Origin: Prevotellaceae bacterium
GTDB lineage: Bacteria; Bacteroidota; Bacteroidia; Bacteroidales; Bacteroidaceae
Assembly (NCBI GenBank): GCA_015257125.1
Contig: JABZKU010000008.1
Location: 1 to 64,000 of the forward strand
Direction: 5' to 3'
DNA: 64,000 nt
Shown: one piece after another, positions 9,234-18,328 of the stretch
Numbering within the stretch: position 1 is the first letter of the stretch
Layout: each line of letters starts with the position of its first letter
Notes under the pieces: model-generated
Seen by the model: only the letters and a program-made list of their open reading frames with translations
The model's database searches: none
Told to the model about the DNA's origin: nothing
Made by a program: the position numbers and the translations under genes

Positions 9234-10745
9234 ATGCCTCCTCGCACCAAAACCTCCGACGCTTCTGTGGGACGTATCCTGAAGTACACCGGCCTCTTCG
9301 GCGGTGTGCAAGGATTCTACGCCCTTATGGCGATGGTGCGCAACAAAATCACGGCTTTGCTGCTCAAAACGGGAGGCATGGGGCAGATTGACAACTTCGG
9401 ACGCACCGCCGATCTCATCGCCTCGGGCACCAACATGGGACTGGCTTTCAGTGCCGTGCCACATATTGCGCGACTCGGGCGCACACGCAATGCGACCGCC
9501 ATTCGTCACTATGTGAAACTGGTTCGCTCGTGGGTGTTTCTCACCGCACTGTTGGGCTTCGCCGTCACCGCCCTTGCCTCTCCGCTTTGGTCACGCCTGC
9601 TTTGGGGCGACGGTAGCCACACGTTCGACTTCGTACTGCTGGCACCGATGGTCTTTTTCACCACCCTCTGCGGAGGAGAAGCCGCCGTATTGAAAGGCTT
9701 GCGCCGTCTGCGAAAAATCGCCACCGTTTCTGCCCTCGGCGCCGTCACCACCCTCATAGCCACCACCACTTGTTATTGGTTTTGGGGTACACGCGGCATC
9801 GTTCCTGCCCTTGTGTTGTCGGCAACAGCCCTCTGCGCCATGCATTGGCGCGCGGCGAGTCGAAGCATTCGCTACGAAATTGCACCGATGAATTGGCGTT
9901 TTTTGCGCCGTGGTCGCCGCATGATTCGTTTGGGATTGGCCTACGCCGCAGCCGGTTTTGTCGCGGCAGGCGGCGAATACCTCGTGCGCTTGATTCTCCT
10001 GCACTGCGACGCCCCCGGCATTCACAAAGGCAACGATGCCGTAGGCCTCTATGCTGCGGCATTTACGCTCACCGTCACCTACGCCCGACTCATCTTTATG
10101 TCGATGGATGCGGACTATTTCCCGCGTTTGTCGGCCACCGTCGGCGATACGGCACAACAAAACTTGACCGTCAACCGTCAAATCGACGTTCTTGTCCAGC
10201 TCACCGCACCCTTGTTGCCCTTGTTCTGTCTACTCGCTCCCGCCGCGGTGCATATTCTCTATTCGCGCGAATTCTCCGGTGCCGTTTTGATGATTGGAGC
10301 AGCGGCTCCTTATTTATTATTCAAAGCCATTTGCACCCCGGTAGCCTACTTAGGCTTGGCTCATTCGCGAAGCCGACTCTATCTGCTGGTGGAATCGAGC
10401 TATTCGGTGGCCTTTGTCGCCGCCATGGCCTTGTGCTACCCACTTCTTGGCATGCCCGGTGCCGGACTGGCCTTGACACTCTGCCACATCGTCTATTTAG
10501 GGGTGACTTTACTCACCTACAGCCACTACTTTCACTTTGCACTCGCAGCCGACACGCGAAAACGCTGCGCAGTTCAGCTCTTAATCTTACTCGGTGGCGT
10601 CGCTGCCGTGCAAACGGAGCACTTTTATCTGCATTGGGGCGGTGGCCTCTTTGCCACTTTCCTCTCTTTGGCCTACTCGTGGCACTTTTTGGCGAAAAAC
10701 ACAGGTTTCACGCAGCGTTTTCGCCGGTGGATTACCCGAAAATAG
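9234..10745 (+). CDS. MOP-superfamily polysaccharide/lipid-linked oligosaccharide flippase
   Basis: A 503-residue integral membrane protein with about 12-14 hydrophobic helices, of the Wzx/MurJ-type MOP exporter superfamily. It would flip a lipid-linked saccharide across the inner membrane. The N-terminal half contains a LKYTGLFGGVQGFYALMAMVRNK-type amphipathic start as in WzxE-like proteins, and the C-terminus is a basic cytoplasmic tail (RFRRWITRK). ATG 9234 is chosen; an in-frame extension to 9024 overlaps kbl and lacks similarity. No glycosyltransferases are adjacent, so the substrate (O-antigen, ECA-like or other lipid-linked sugar) is undecided. Confidence 0.82.
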   Translation: MPPRTKTSDASVGRILKYTGLFGGVQGFYALMAMVRNKITALLLKTGGMGQIDNFGRTADLIASGTNMGLAFSAVPHIARLGRTRNATAIRHYVKLVRSWVFLTALLGFAVTALASPLWSRLLWGDGSHTFDFVLLAPMVFFTTLCGGEAAVLKGLRRLRKIATVSALGAVTTLIATTTCYWFWGTRGIVPALVLSATALCAMHWRAASRSIRYEIAPMNWRFLRRGRRMIRLGLAYAAAGFVAAGGEYLVRLILLHCDAPGIHKGNDAVGLYAAAFTLTVTYARLIFMSMDADYFPRLSATVGDTAQQNLTVNRQIDVLVQLTAPLLPLFCLLAPAAVHILYSREFSGAVLMIGAAAPYLLFKAICTPVAYLGLAHSRSRLYLLVESSYSVAFVAAMALCYPLLGMPGAGLALTLCHIVYLGVTLLTYSHYFHFALAADTRKRCAVQLLILLGGVAAVQTEHFYLHWGGGLFATFLSLAYSWHFLAKNTGFTQRFRRWITRK

Positions 10746-10994
10746 CGCTTCGCCGACGGCACTCTCCCAACTCGTTTCTCACTCCTGCACTTGCACATTC
10801 AAAATGCTGTCTTATCCCCTCATTTTGTAATCTCGCAGCAACACCAAAAATCGTATAGTTATCCAAAATACACACTGACTACCTTGTTTTTCAGCATATT
10901 ACGCTTTGCAAGTCATCAAAAAGTTGTCCATTTTGGCAAACTCTTTGATTCTTAGCACCTTGAAAACTTCCTACTTTTTTCGGCTCATTTTTTC
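10746..10994 (+). other. AT-richer leader region upstream of nrdD
   Basis: No coding potential was seen between the flippase stop and the nrdD promoter. The region is clearly more AT-rich than the flanking genes, as expected for a regulatory interval. No riboswitch pattern was recognised. Confidence 0.5.
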
Positions 10995-11025
10995 TTTGTC
11001 TTGTTGTTTTTTACTCCTATATTCG
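10995..11025 (+). promoter_or_regulatory. likely nrdD promoter
   Basis: TTTG (10995-10998), 19 bases, then TATATTCG (11018-11025), one mismatch from TAnnTTTG. The spacing equals that of other promoters in this window. It leaves a leader of about 115 bases before the nrdD ATG. Confidence 0.45.
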
Positions 11026-11146
11026 CGGCACAAAAAAAGAACAAGCGAGCCAATCGCACTATATCCCCACTGCACACGAAGAAACACCCCAATTTGATCA
11101 GATTTGCGGCTTCTTCGTCTTTTACCTCGTCTACAGGACAACGAAT

Positions 11147-13252
11147 ATGAGCACCGAAAACTTCATCATCACGAAACGCGACGGTTCAGAAGAACCTTTC
11201 TGCATCGATAAAATCAAAAACGCTATCCTAAAAGCGTGTGCCGCATCGAACGATCCGCTCAATGCCGAATCGCTCGAACGCATCATGTCGCACCTGCACT
11301 TCTGCAATGGGATGAATGTGGAGAACATTCAAAACCAGGTGGAGGTTGCCTTGATGAAAGAAGGCCACTACAATGCGGCCAAGACCTTTATTGTCTATCG
11401 CAACCGCCACACCACGGATCGCGAAACAGCGCAAAAGCTTCGCTTCCTCATCGACTACTGCAACGCCGACAACGCCGCCACCGGTTCGAAGTTCGATGCA
11501 AATGCCAATGTTGAGAACAAGAATCTTGCCACCCTCATCGGCGAAATACCCAAAGGCGACTTCATTCGACTGAACCGCCGCTTGCTCTGCGACAAACTCA
11601 AGCAGATGTACGGAAAAGAGGCCGCCGATCGCTATCTCTACCTCCTCGATCACCACTATATCTACAAGAACGACGAAACTTCGCTCGCCAACTACTGCGC
11701 TTCCATCACAATGTATCCGTGGTTGCTCAACGGCACGAAGTCCATCGGCGGTAACTCGACGGCACCCACCAACCTCAAATCGTTTTGTGGTGGCTTCATC
11801 AACATGGTGTTCATCGTCAGCTCCATGCTCAGCGGTGCCATCGCCACAGTTGAGTTCTTGATGTACATGAGCTACTTCCTCGAGAAGGAATACGGCACGA
11901 ACTACTACCTCCGCGCCGATGAAATCGTGGATGCTTCGCTCAAACAGCGCACCATCGACAAGGTGATCACCGATTGCTTCGAACAAATCGTCTATTCCAT
12001 CAACCAACCCACCGGCGCCCGCAACTTCCAATCGGTGTTCTGGAACATCTCTTACTACGACCGCTTCTATTTCGAATCGCTCTTCGGAGAATTCCGCTTC
12101 CCTGACGGTTCACGCCCTCACTGGGAGCCGCTCAACTGGTTGCAGAAGCGCTTCATGAATTGGTTCAACCAAGAAAGAACGAAGTGCGTGCTCACCTTCC
12201 CCGTCGAAACGATGGCACTCCTGTGCAAAGACGGCGATGTGATCGACCAAGAATACGCCGATTTCACCGCAGAAATGTACGCCAAAGGTCACTCATTCTT
12301 CACCTATATGAGCGACAACGCCGACTCGCTTGCCAGCTGCTGCCGCTTGCGCAACGAAATCCAAGACAACGGTTTCTCCTACAGCCTCGGTGCCGGCGGC
12401 GTTTCCACCGGTTCGAAGTCGGTGCTCACCGTCAACCTCAACCGCTGTGTGCAACAAGCCACGCGCGAAGGGCGCGACTACGTGGAATATCTCGATGAAA
12501 TCGTCGATTTGATGCACAAAGTGCAGATGGCCTACAACGAAAACCTGGAATGGATGCGCACCCGCGGTCTGCTCCCCCTCTTCGATGCCGGCTACATCAA
12601 CATCAAGCGCCAATATCTCACCATCGGTGTCAATGGTATGGTCGAAGCGGCCGAAAGCCTCGGCATCACCATCAGCGACAATGAGGAGTATTGCAACTTC
12701 GTTGAGCGCATTCTCTCACTCATCGAGTCCTACAACAAGAAATACCGCTCAAAGGATCTGCTCTTCAACTGCGAAATGATTCCCGCCGAGAACGTCGGGG
12801 TCAAGCATGCTCGCTGGGATCGCGAAGACGGCTACTACGTGCCGCGCGACTGCTACAACTCGTATTTCTACATCGTGGAGAACAAAAACACCGATCCCAT
12901 CGAGAAGTTCCGCCTCCACGGTCGTCGATACATCGACCACCTCACCGGCGGCAGCGCCCTCCACTGCAATCTGGAAGAGCACCTCTCGCAACCCCAATAT
13001 CGCCACCTCCTCCGCGTGGCGGCTGTAGAAGGCTGCAACTACTTCACCTTCAACATCCCCAACACGCTCTGCAACGAATGTGGTTGCATCGACAAGCGCT
13101 ATCTCACGGAGTGCCCGCACTGCCACAGCCACAACGTCGATTATCTTACTCGCGTCATCGGCTATCTCAAGCGCGTTTCGAACTTCTCCGTCGACCGACA
13201 GAAAGAAGCCGCACGCCGTTATTACGGTGCGCTCAACCCTGCGCAAGCCTAA
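11147..13252 (+). CDS. nrdD: anaerobic ribonucleoside-triphosphate reductase
   Basis: A 701-residue class III ribonucleotide reductase, making dNTPs from NTPs without oxygen using a glycyl radical. Residues about 3-90 form an ATP-cone (FIITKRDGSEEPF...), the allosteric activity domain. The core barrel follows. The C-terminus holds the zinc site CNECG...CPHC from residue 642 to about 659 and the radical loop RVIGYL with Gly672. Full length and intact. The activase gene nrdG lies 130 bases downstream on the same strand, but a strong terminator-like hairpin lies between them. Presence of this enzyme fits an anaerobe. Confidence 0.97.
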   Translation: MSTENFIITKRDGSEEPFCIDKIKNAILKACAASNDPLNAESLERIMSHLHFCNGMNVENIQNQVEVALMKEGHYNAAKTFIVYRNRHTTDRETAQKLRFLIDYCNADNAATGSKFDANANVENKNLATLIGEIPKGDFIRLNRRLLCDKLKQMYGKEAADRYLYLLDHHYIYKNDETSLANYCASITMYPWLLNGTKSIGGNSTAPTNLKSFCGGFINMVFIVSSMLSGAIATVEFLMYMSYFLEKEYGTNYYLRADEIVDASLKQRTIDKVITDCFEQIVYSINQPTGARNFQSVFWNISYYDRFYFESLFGEFRFPDGSRPHWEPLNWLQKRFMNWFNQERTKCVLTFPVETMALLCKDGDVIDQEYADFTAEMYAKGHSFFTYMSDNADSLASCCRLRNEIQDNGFSYSLGAGGVSTGSKSVLTVNLNRCVQQATREGRDYVEYLDEIVDLMHKVQMAYNENLEWMRTRGLLPLFDAGYINIKRQYLTIGVNGMVEAAESLGITISDNEEYCNFVERILSLIESYNKKYRSKDLLFNCEMIPAENVGVKHARWDREDGYYVPRDCYNSYFYIVENKNTDPIEKFRLHGRRYIDHLTGGSALHCNLEEHLSQPQYRHLLRVAAVEGCNYFTFNIPNTLCNECGCIDKRYLTECPHCHSHNVDYLTRVIGYLKRVSNFSVDRQKEAARRYYGALNPAQA

Positions 13253-13300
13253 CACCACGGCATCGTTAGAATCGCCTCTCGTCGATGCTTCCGAAATTCG

Positions 13301-13338
13301 CCCCGGCAAGCGGTAAACAGCCGTTTGCCGGGGTTTTC
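13301..13338 (+). terminator. strong terminator-like hairpin between nrdD and nrdG
   Basis: Arms CCCCGGCAAGCGG (13301-13313) and CCGTTTGCCGGGG (13321-13333) form a 13-bp stem with one G-U pair and a 7-base loop, followed by TTTTCTATT. It lies inside what should be one operon. Confidence 0.8.
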
Positions 13339-13382
13339 TATTGAATTCATCGGCGAAAAACGTCCATTTTCTCGATTTCATC

Positions 13383-13865
13383 ATGCTCAAATACGTCAAC
13401 CACGACATCGTTTTCCAAGAATTTCCCGACGAAGTGACCCTCGCCGTGAACCTCTCGCGCTGCCCTTGTGCCTGTCCGGGTTGTCACAGCACCTATCTTT
13501 GGGGCGACAACGGCGAGGAGCTCACCGAAGAACGCTGGCTCGCCTTGGTTGAACAATACGGCCGCACCATCACCTGCGCCGCACTGATGGGAGGCGACAA
13601 CGATCCGAGCGCCGTGCTCCGCTTGCTCTCGATCCTCCGCAAAACGCATCCCCATCTGCACACCGGCTGGTATAGCGGCCGTGCGGAACTGCCCGATGGA
13701 TTCGATGCGCTCGACGCCCCCACTTACGTCAAACTCGGACCGTGGCGCGAAACCTGCGGCCCACTGAGCTGTCCGACCACCAACCAGCGCATGTATCGTT
13801 ACGCCGCCGACGGAACACGGACGGACATCACCGAAAAGTTCCAAAAGAAGGGACTCAAGATTTGA
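13383..13865 (+). CDS. nrdG: anaerobic ribonucleotide reductase activating protein
   Basis: A 160-residue radical-SAM enzyme that installs the glycyl radical on NrdD using S-adenosylmethionine and a [4Fe-4S] cluster. The cluster ligands are Cys27, Cys31 and Cys34 in CPCACPGC (CxxxCxxC). ALMGGDND resembles the SAM-binding GG motif. ATG 13383 gives the usual short N-terminus; an upstream in-frame start at 13341 would begin within bases of the preceding hairpin's T-tract. Length is normal for NrdG. Its separation from nrdD by a terminator-like stem suggests unequal or conditional expression. Confidence 0.93.
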   Translation: MLKYVNHDIVFQEFPDEVTLAVNLSRCPCACPGCHSTYLWGDNGEELTEERWLALVEQYGRTITCAALMGGDNDPSAVLRLLSILRKTHPHLHTGWYSGRAELPDGFDALDAPTYVKLGPWRETCGPLSCPTTNQRMYRYAADGTRTDITEKFQKKGLKI

Positions 13866-13940
13866 AGAACCTCTCCATACGCTTACAAACTACACTATTT
13901 CATCGAAACCCTCCTCACAGAACAAATTCTATATATTCCA

Positions 13941-13980
13941 AACTCCCCCTCACGTCATCGGACATGAGGGGGAGTTATTA
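13941..13980 (+). terminator. terminator after nrdG (possibly bidirectional)
   Basis: Perfect 12-bp arms AACTCCCCCTCA and TGAGGGGGAGTT with a 12-base loop, followed by ATTATT. It lies between convergent genes nrdG and the minus-strand gene ending at 14023, so it may serve both. Confidence 0.75.
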
Positions 13981-14022
13981 TGTATTGTTCATCGAGTGGT
14001 GAGGCTGTCACACGGTGCTTCC

Positions 14023-14865
14023 TTATCCTTTGAAATTCTTATTCGCAGGCGTTTCAAAAATCAATACAGAACCGGCCTTCACGCGCAGCTTCTTGCCATT
14101 CGCCGCATCGCCCGTTGAGGTTTGGAGCGGGAGCTCTTGATCTTTGTAGACCGTCACCATACACCACTCGCGTCCATTCACATGATAGTAGTGCACCCCG
14201 AGATAAGGAAGCGATTCATCGCAAGCCCCGTCGATAAGGGATAAACGATAAAGTGCTCCCCCGTGACGCACAGCAAGCGCATTGGAGAGGAAGTACGTCG
14301 TATAGCTCACTTCCGTGCCGCGCTTCGTCTTCGCACTCCACGTGCGGCGGTTCACATCATAGACTTCATCACGATCGGCCTCTACATTCAATGCGCCCTG
14401 CGAATTAGCGAAATCAACGGTTTCATCGCGGCCGTCTACAGAAAGAAACAAAAGACCGTTCACTGTCGCTGCAACTTGGCAGTCTTTTTTCTCCGTGGCA
14501 TAGGTGGACTGTTCGCGACGCGCCAAGCCATTGAGAAGCGACGTTTCCAAATGTGCAAGTTCGTCGGCATAGGCGCCGAGCGGCTTCGACAAATGCAGAT
14601 CGGCTTTCGACAAGCTGTGCAAGAAAGCACTGATTTGCTCACTCGTGAGGGCGGGAAGCACCGCCTCTCCCTCCGTGCGAAGCGCAGACAAGGCCGCACG
14701 ACGATCTTCATCGGACATTTGCGGCCAAACCCGCTGCAACGAATCGAACTTGGCCAAACATTGCTCATAGTCGCGACGCGCCAACTCACGCCACTTGCTC
14801 TCATTTTGAGCCATTGCACCGCCGGCAAACAGCAAAGCGGCACAGCAAAGTAAGATTTTCTTCAT
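14023..14865 (-). CDS. exported protein of unknown function
   Basis: A 280-residue protein with a clear signal peptide (MKKILLCCAALLFAGGAMA, cleavage before Gln20). The first half of the mature chain is helical and charged, with regularly spaced leucines (ARRDYEQCLAKFDSLQRVW). The second half looks beta-rich, with several short strands such as LLFLSVDGRDE and VSYTTYFLSNALAV. No known domain or catalytic motif was recognised. It lies 65 bases after the exported HhH/barrel gene on the same strand and could be its operon partner, which would place it in the periplasm near the outer membrane. Confidence 0.8.
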   Translation of the reverse strand: MKKILLCCAALLFAGGAMAQNESKWRELARRDYEQCLAKFDSLQRVWPQMSDEDRRAALSALRTEGEAVLPALTSEQISAFLHSLSKADLHLSKPLGAYADELAHLETSLLNGLARREQSTYATEKKDCQVAATVNGLLFLSVDGRDETVDFANSQGALNVEADRDEVYDVNRRTWSAKTKRGTEVSYTTYFLSNALAVRHGGALYRLSLIDGACDESLPYLGVHYYHVNGREWCMVTVYKDQELPLQTSTGDAANGKKLRVKAGSVLIFETPANKNFKG

Positions 14866-14930
14866 GATATACTTAATACTTAGAGATTACCAACCTATTC
14901 TATGGGGAGCAGTCTTGCGAGACGGGTGCT

Positions 14931-16988
14931 TCAAAATACATAACGCAACTGCAATGCCAAATCCTGTTGATTGTGCCCATCGATGCGCTGCATGCCGCTG
15001 CCGACGGAGGCGCGATCGGAGCGATAGATCAGGGCATAGCGACATTCGCCGATCCAATGCCGGGAAGGTTTACACTGCAAAAGCAACACGCCGGCAAATC
15101 CACGACCATAGAAAGCCGGAAAAGCACCGCGACCGCGCAACTGAGGTTCGTAGGCAAATAAGCGAGCGGAAAAATCGGGGGCAGAAAAGGCCGCACCGAA
15201 GAAGGCCGCTTGCCAAATCGATGAAATCGCGACTTTAGAACGAAACGAAGCCATCACACCCCATCTGGGCTGTGGACGTGTCTGGCTGTGAAATGCCGTC
15301 GCATCGAGGCTGGCCTGCCATGACCAGCGCGAACGTTCGTAACTCCAACGGGCGCGCAGCCGATGCGTCGTACAAAACTCCAAATGCGGCGCAAATCCGG
15401 CAATGGTTTGCTGTTTGCTTTTCACCCTATAGCGGAGCAACTGTCCCCACGCACCCCGCCGGTGTTCCCATTCCGCGCCGGCGGCCATGCCAACGGAGGG
15501 AGCGGCGGCACGAAAGGTGGGACGCGGATGACGAAAGGCATCGATGAAACCGCGAATTTGGCTATTGCGGAAACCGGCATAGCACATCGCGCCCGAAATT
15601 CCGATCTCATTCTGTGCGCGGCTACCATCTTGTCCGATACGCGCATAAGGCGCGACATAAGCGGGAGAAAGTGCTCGCAACGATAAAACAGTTTGCCAAC
15701 GATCACTTCGATGAAACCGCGCAAAAGCGACGGCCGATAAGTTGCCGTTGCGATCAAGAGCCAATTCGCCTCTCACCTCGCGGCCGTCGTGAGCATAACT
15801 CCCGTCCAACGCAACCCCGGCCGCGCGGTCACCCCGCAAGTAGCCGAAGGAATAGTGCCGTTCGCGCGGAAACACCGGGGGAGAAAAACCGGCAAAATAA
15901 GTCGTCGCACCGAGCGTGTAACGGCCGGAAATCCATTCGCCACGCGCACCCAAGGTCGTCACGCCCAAGGTGTGCCGATGCGCGATTTCATCGAGCGAAC
16001 GATGCAGCCCCGAGGCGTAAAGGGTCACTGCGGTGTCGCCGTGCAAACGCGCGTCCCACAGCGCGTGGGAAACGAAACCGGTGAGGCTCCATGCGCCCCA
16101 GGCTTTGCGCACCGCCGCGCCGCGCAAGAATTGACTCTCGTTGGACCGTGAATTGGGCATGAACCGACTCTGTCGTGCACCGGTTCGCTCCAACTCCAAC
16201 AAGGGGTGGGCGAAAAAAGCATGCCCGAAGAGCAGCCCTTCGCCGAGTGCCAAACGATAGTCGCCCACCAACCAATTCCACTTCCCATCGCGCGCTCGAT
16301 AGGTCACAAAAGCGCCCGCATGATCGAAAGGGCGGTTGCCGTGCGCAGCGAAGGGTTCGCCCACGTCGTTCTCGAACGACAAGCCCCACTGCAATTCGCG
16401 GTGCGCGGCGTAGCGATAGCGCAATGCCGTGCCGAGATTGGGGCCGAGAAAGAACTGCGAACGCTTGCGAAGCAATTCCTCTCGATCTGACGGCCGAAAA
16501 CCTTTGCGACGGCAGAGTGGTAGTTCTGCGCGCATTTCAAGGCTGTGACGGCCGGAAAACCACCTTTTTCGCCAATTTTGTGAAGTGACGAGGGTATCCC
16601 CCACGAAGGTGAAGAGTGAAAGCCAACGCCGCCGGCGATAGTCCAAACCGCGCACGCCCATCAATTCGCCGGGCGAGGCAAAGGCACGCAAGCGGTGCCG
16701 ATAGCTCAACAGCGAGTCGATCTGCGCTGCGCTGAGGAAGGCGAAAGCGCGGAAATCTTCGGCTGTGGCCGTGTTCAAATTGAGCGGATGATCGAGAAAA
16801 GGTTCTATTTCATCGAGCGCAGCGTAGCCGCGAAGGGTCAAAACATTGGCTTCTTCGCTTTCATCGTCGAGCATCGAAAGATATTCGTCGACAAAATCGT
16901 TCCAAGAGAGTTGCGGACTACCGGCATCGTACACTTGCGCGCACAAGCTGAGCGGCAGCCAGCACAACACGAACAATAGGTGTTTCAC
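14931..16988 (-). CDS. exported protein: helix-hairpin-helix region plus outer-membrane barrel-like domain
   Basis: A 685-residue protein with an N-terminal signal peptide (MKHLLFVLCWLPLSLCA). Residues about 69-116 (LNLNTATAEDFRAFAFLS...FASPGELMGVRGLD) have the ComEA-type helix-hairpin-helix pattern seen in DNA-uptake and DNA-binding proteins. From about 130 to the C-terminal Phe the chain alternates polar and aromatic residues and has frequent R/G turns, like a large outer-membrane barrel. The last residues LRYVF fit barrel assembly. Bacteroidota genomes carry such HhH-containing envelope proteins without assigned function. The promoter at 17008-17038 drives it, and a small exported protein gene follows. 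A role in DNA uptake or surface binding is inference only. Confidence 0.75.
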   Translation of the reverse strand: MKHLLFVLCWLPLSLCAQVYDAGSPQLSWNDFVDEYLSMLDDESEEANVLTLRGYAALDEIEPFLDHPLNLNTATAEDFRAFAFLSAAQIDSLLSYRHRLRAFASPGELMGVRGLDYRRRRWLSLFTFVGDTLVTSQNWRKRWFSGRHSLEMRAELPLCRRKGFRPSDREELLRKRSQFFLGPNLGTALRYRYAAHRELQWGLSFENDVGEPFAAHGNRPFDHAGAFVTYRARDGKWNWLVGDYRLALGEGLLFGHAFFAHPLLELERTGARQSRFMPNSRSNESQFLRGAAVRKAWGAWSLTGFVSHALWDARLHGDTAVTLYASGLHRSLDEIAHRHTLGVTTLGARGEWISGRYTLGATTYFAGFSPPVFPRERHYSFGYLRGDRAAGVALDGSYAHDGREVRGELALDRNGNLSAVAFARFHRSDRWQTVLSLRALSPAYVAPYARIGQDGSRAQNEIGISGAMCYAGFRNSQIRGFIDAFRHPRPTFRAAAPSVGMAAGAEWEHRRGAWGQLLRYRVKSKQQTIAGFAPHLEFCTTHRLRARWSYERSRWSWQASLDATAFHSQTRPQPRWGVMASFRSKVAISSIWQAAFFGAAFSAPDFSARLFAYEPQLRGRGAFPAFYGRGFAGVLLLQCKPSRHWIGECRYALIYRSDRASVGSGMQRIDGHNQQDLALQLRYVF

Positions 16989-17007
16989 GGCTGATGGCTT
17001 ATGCTCG

Positions 17008-17038
17008 CAAAACTAAAAAAAAAATGGTATCTTCCAAA
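17008..17038 (-). promoter_or_regulatory. promoter of the HhH/barrel gene
   Basis: On the minus strand: TTTG (17038-17035), 19 bases, TAGTTTTG (17015-17008), then 19 bases to the ATG. Both boxes match the Bacteroidota consensus. Confidence 0.6.
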
Positions 17039-17098
17039 TGAAAGGGGGAAAAAAGTTCATCGCTACACCCACATTTATTGAATCTCCTCCATTTTGAT

Positions 17099-17117
17099 CG
17101 AAAACACCGCAACTTTC
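17099..17117 (+). repeat. dispersed block CGAAAAC...ACTTTC, copy near element A
   Basis: CGAAAACACCGCAACTTTC resembles blocks at 7608, 28609, 41910, 49508 and 59243. All are in intergenic DNA in the same orientation. Function unknown. Confidence 0.45.
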
Positions 17118-17230
17118 ACGCAAAAACAGACTACTTTCGCTCGCTATTCGGCCGCAAAAATACAGTACGCTCCGACGCGATGAAAGGAAGGGAGTAAACA
17201 ACTGCAGAAAGCCGATGAAACCGCCTCTCT

Positions 17231-17542
17231 ACGCGCGCGTACGCTCACTCAGCAAGTTTCGTTTTTTGCCTTCACCCTTCACCACACCGAATAACAAGCT
17301 ATCAATCAAATACTTGCGGGTGAACATCTTATGTTCACCCGCACAAAAAACGCATATTCTTCTTTTTGATTTATATAATATCAACATGTGGAGAAGCAAA
17401 GGTGAAGGCATTTTGGGTTGAATGTTCACCCTTTTCTTCACCCTCAATGCGCTTATTCTCATCTACTTACCGGAGCAAGGTGAAGGGTGAAGGCAAAAAA
17501 GCGAAAAACAGCGGACGCGCGCGTAGGCACGCGCGCGCGAGA
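17231..17542. repeat. palindromic intergenic element, copy A (312 bp)
   Basis: The left arm (17231-17283) and right arm (17479-17542) are inverted copies. Both contain GGTGAAGGGTGAAGGC followed by a run of A and then CGAAA, and end in an alternating CG tip (ACGCGCGCGT on the left, GCGCGCGCGAGA on the right). The interior carries further TTCACC/GGTGAA words, including a hairpin GGTGAACAT...ATGTTCACC at about 17319-17339. No gene is credible inside. It occupies the 801-base gap between the HhH/barrel gene and the anti-sigma-like gene. Confidence 0.75.
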
Positions 17543-17652
17543 AATGCAAAGAAAACTTTCGTATATGCTTTTCTGGATAAATACAGGGAAACAAGGGGGC
17601 ACACCTTTGCCTCTCGCACCGAACGGACAAGGAGACCGGGGGCGCAGCGCCC

Positions 17653-17699
17653 AAAAACGACACATCGGAAAGCGAGCGGGTCACTTTCCGATGTGTTCG
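17653..17699 (-). terminator. terminator of the sigma/anti-sigma-like operon
   Basis: Perfect 12-bp arms CACATCGGAAAG (17661-17672) and CTTTCCGATGTG (17684-17695). Read on the minus strand the stem is followed by TCGTTTTTGG, so it serves the genes ending at 17790. Confidence 0.75.
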
Positions 17700-17789
17700 T
17701 TTGCCAAAGGCAAGGGGGAAGAGAGAGAACTGAAACCGAAGGGGATCAGTGGGGGTGTTTTAATAGAGCAATGTGTTGTTTTATCTTCC

Positions 17790-18293
17790 TCAGTTGTGCA
17801 CGTTGTTCTGTGCAGAGTCGATGGTTGCGGCCATCTTCATTCCGTTTTGCAGTTGTTGATAGGGTGAATTTTCAAGTCCGGCCGAATCGATTTGTTGTTG
17901 TCTTTCGAGTGCAACCCCTGCGGGTGAACTGTTGGAGCGGTCGACGGCTTCGAAAGCCGCGGTGCCTACCAGTACCACAATGGCCACTGCTGCCGCTGCT
18001 CGCCACAAGGGACGAATGCGATCGGCGAAAGTCATCTTCACTGCTTTCACATGCACTTCGGGGGCGAGTCCCTCTGCTTCCAAACGTGCCATGATTTTGC
18101 GGTCGAACGCGTCATCGAGATGAGGTTTTTCTGCGATTTCATCGGCTTCCATCAGGAAGAGCGGGGTGTAGTGTCGCAAATGCTGCGGCACCTCCCTTTG
18201 AGAGAAGAAGGCGCGGAGGATGCGCTCTTCTTCGATCGTGGTCGCTGCTTCAAAGTAGCGATCGATCAGTTGTTCAATATATACGTAGTCCAT
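17790..18293 (-). CDS. single-pass membrane protein, probable anti-sigma factor
   Basis: A 167-residue protein: about 90 soluble, acidic, helical residues, one transmembrane helix at about 98-114 (WRAAAAVAIVVLVGTAAF), then about 50 extracytoplasmic residues rich in Gln and Ser. The gene starts 35 bases after the ECF sigma-factor stop on the same strand, the usual place for an anti-sigma factor that holds the sigma at the membrane. The N-terminal region (YIEQLIDRYFEAATTIEEERILRAFF) resembles the short helical segment that begins many Bacteroidota anti-sigma-like proteins. No zinc-binding HxxxCxxC motif is present. Role inferred mainly from topology and position. Confidence 0.65.
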   Translation of the reverse strand: MDYVYIEQLIDRYFEAATTIEEERILRAFFSQREVPQHLRHYTPLFLMEADEIAEKPHLDDAFDRKIMARLEAEGLAPEVHVKAVKMTFADRIRPLWRAAAAVAIVVLVGTAAFEAVDRSNSSPAGVALERQQQIDSAGLENSPYQQLQNGMKMAATIDSAQNNVHN

Positions 18294-18328
18294 GTGAGAG
18301 AATGCTTATAGGGGAAGAGGCGTGGGCA

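Noticed and set aside
17366..18094. Plus-strand frame of 242 codons crossing element A and the sigma operon end
   Set aside because: It runs antisense through the anti-sigma-like gene and through repeat arms; composition is non-protein-like.
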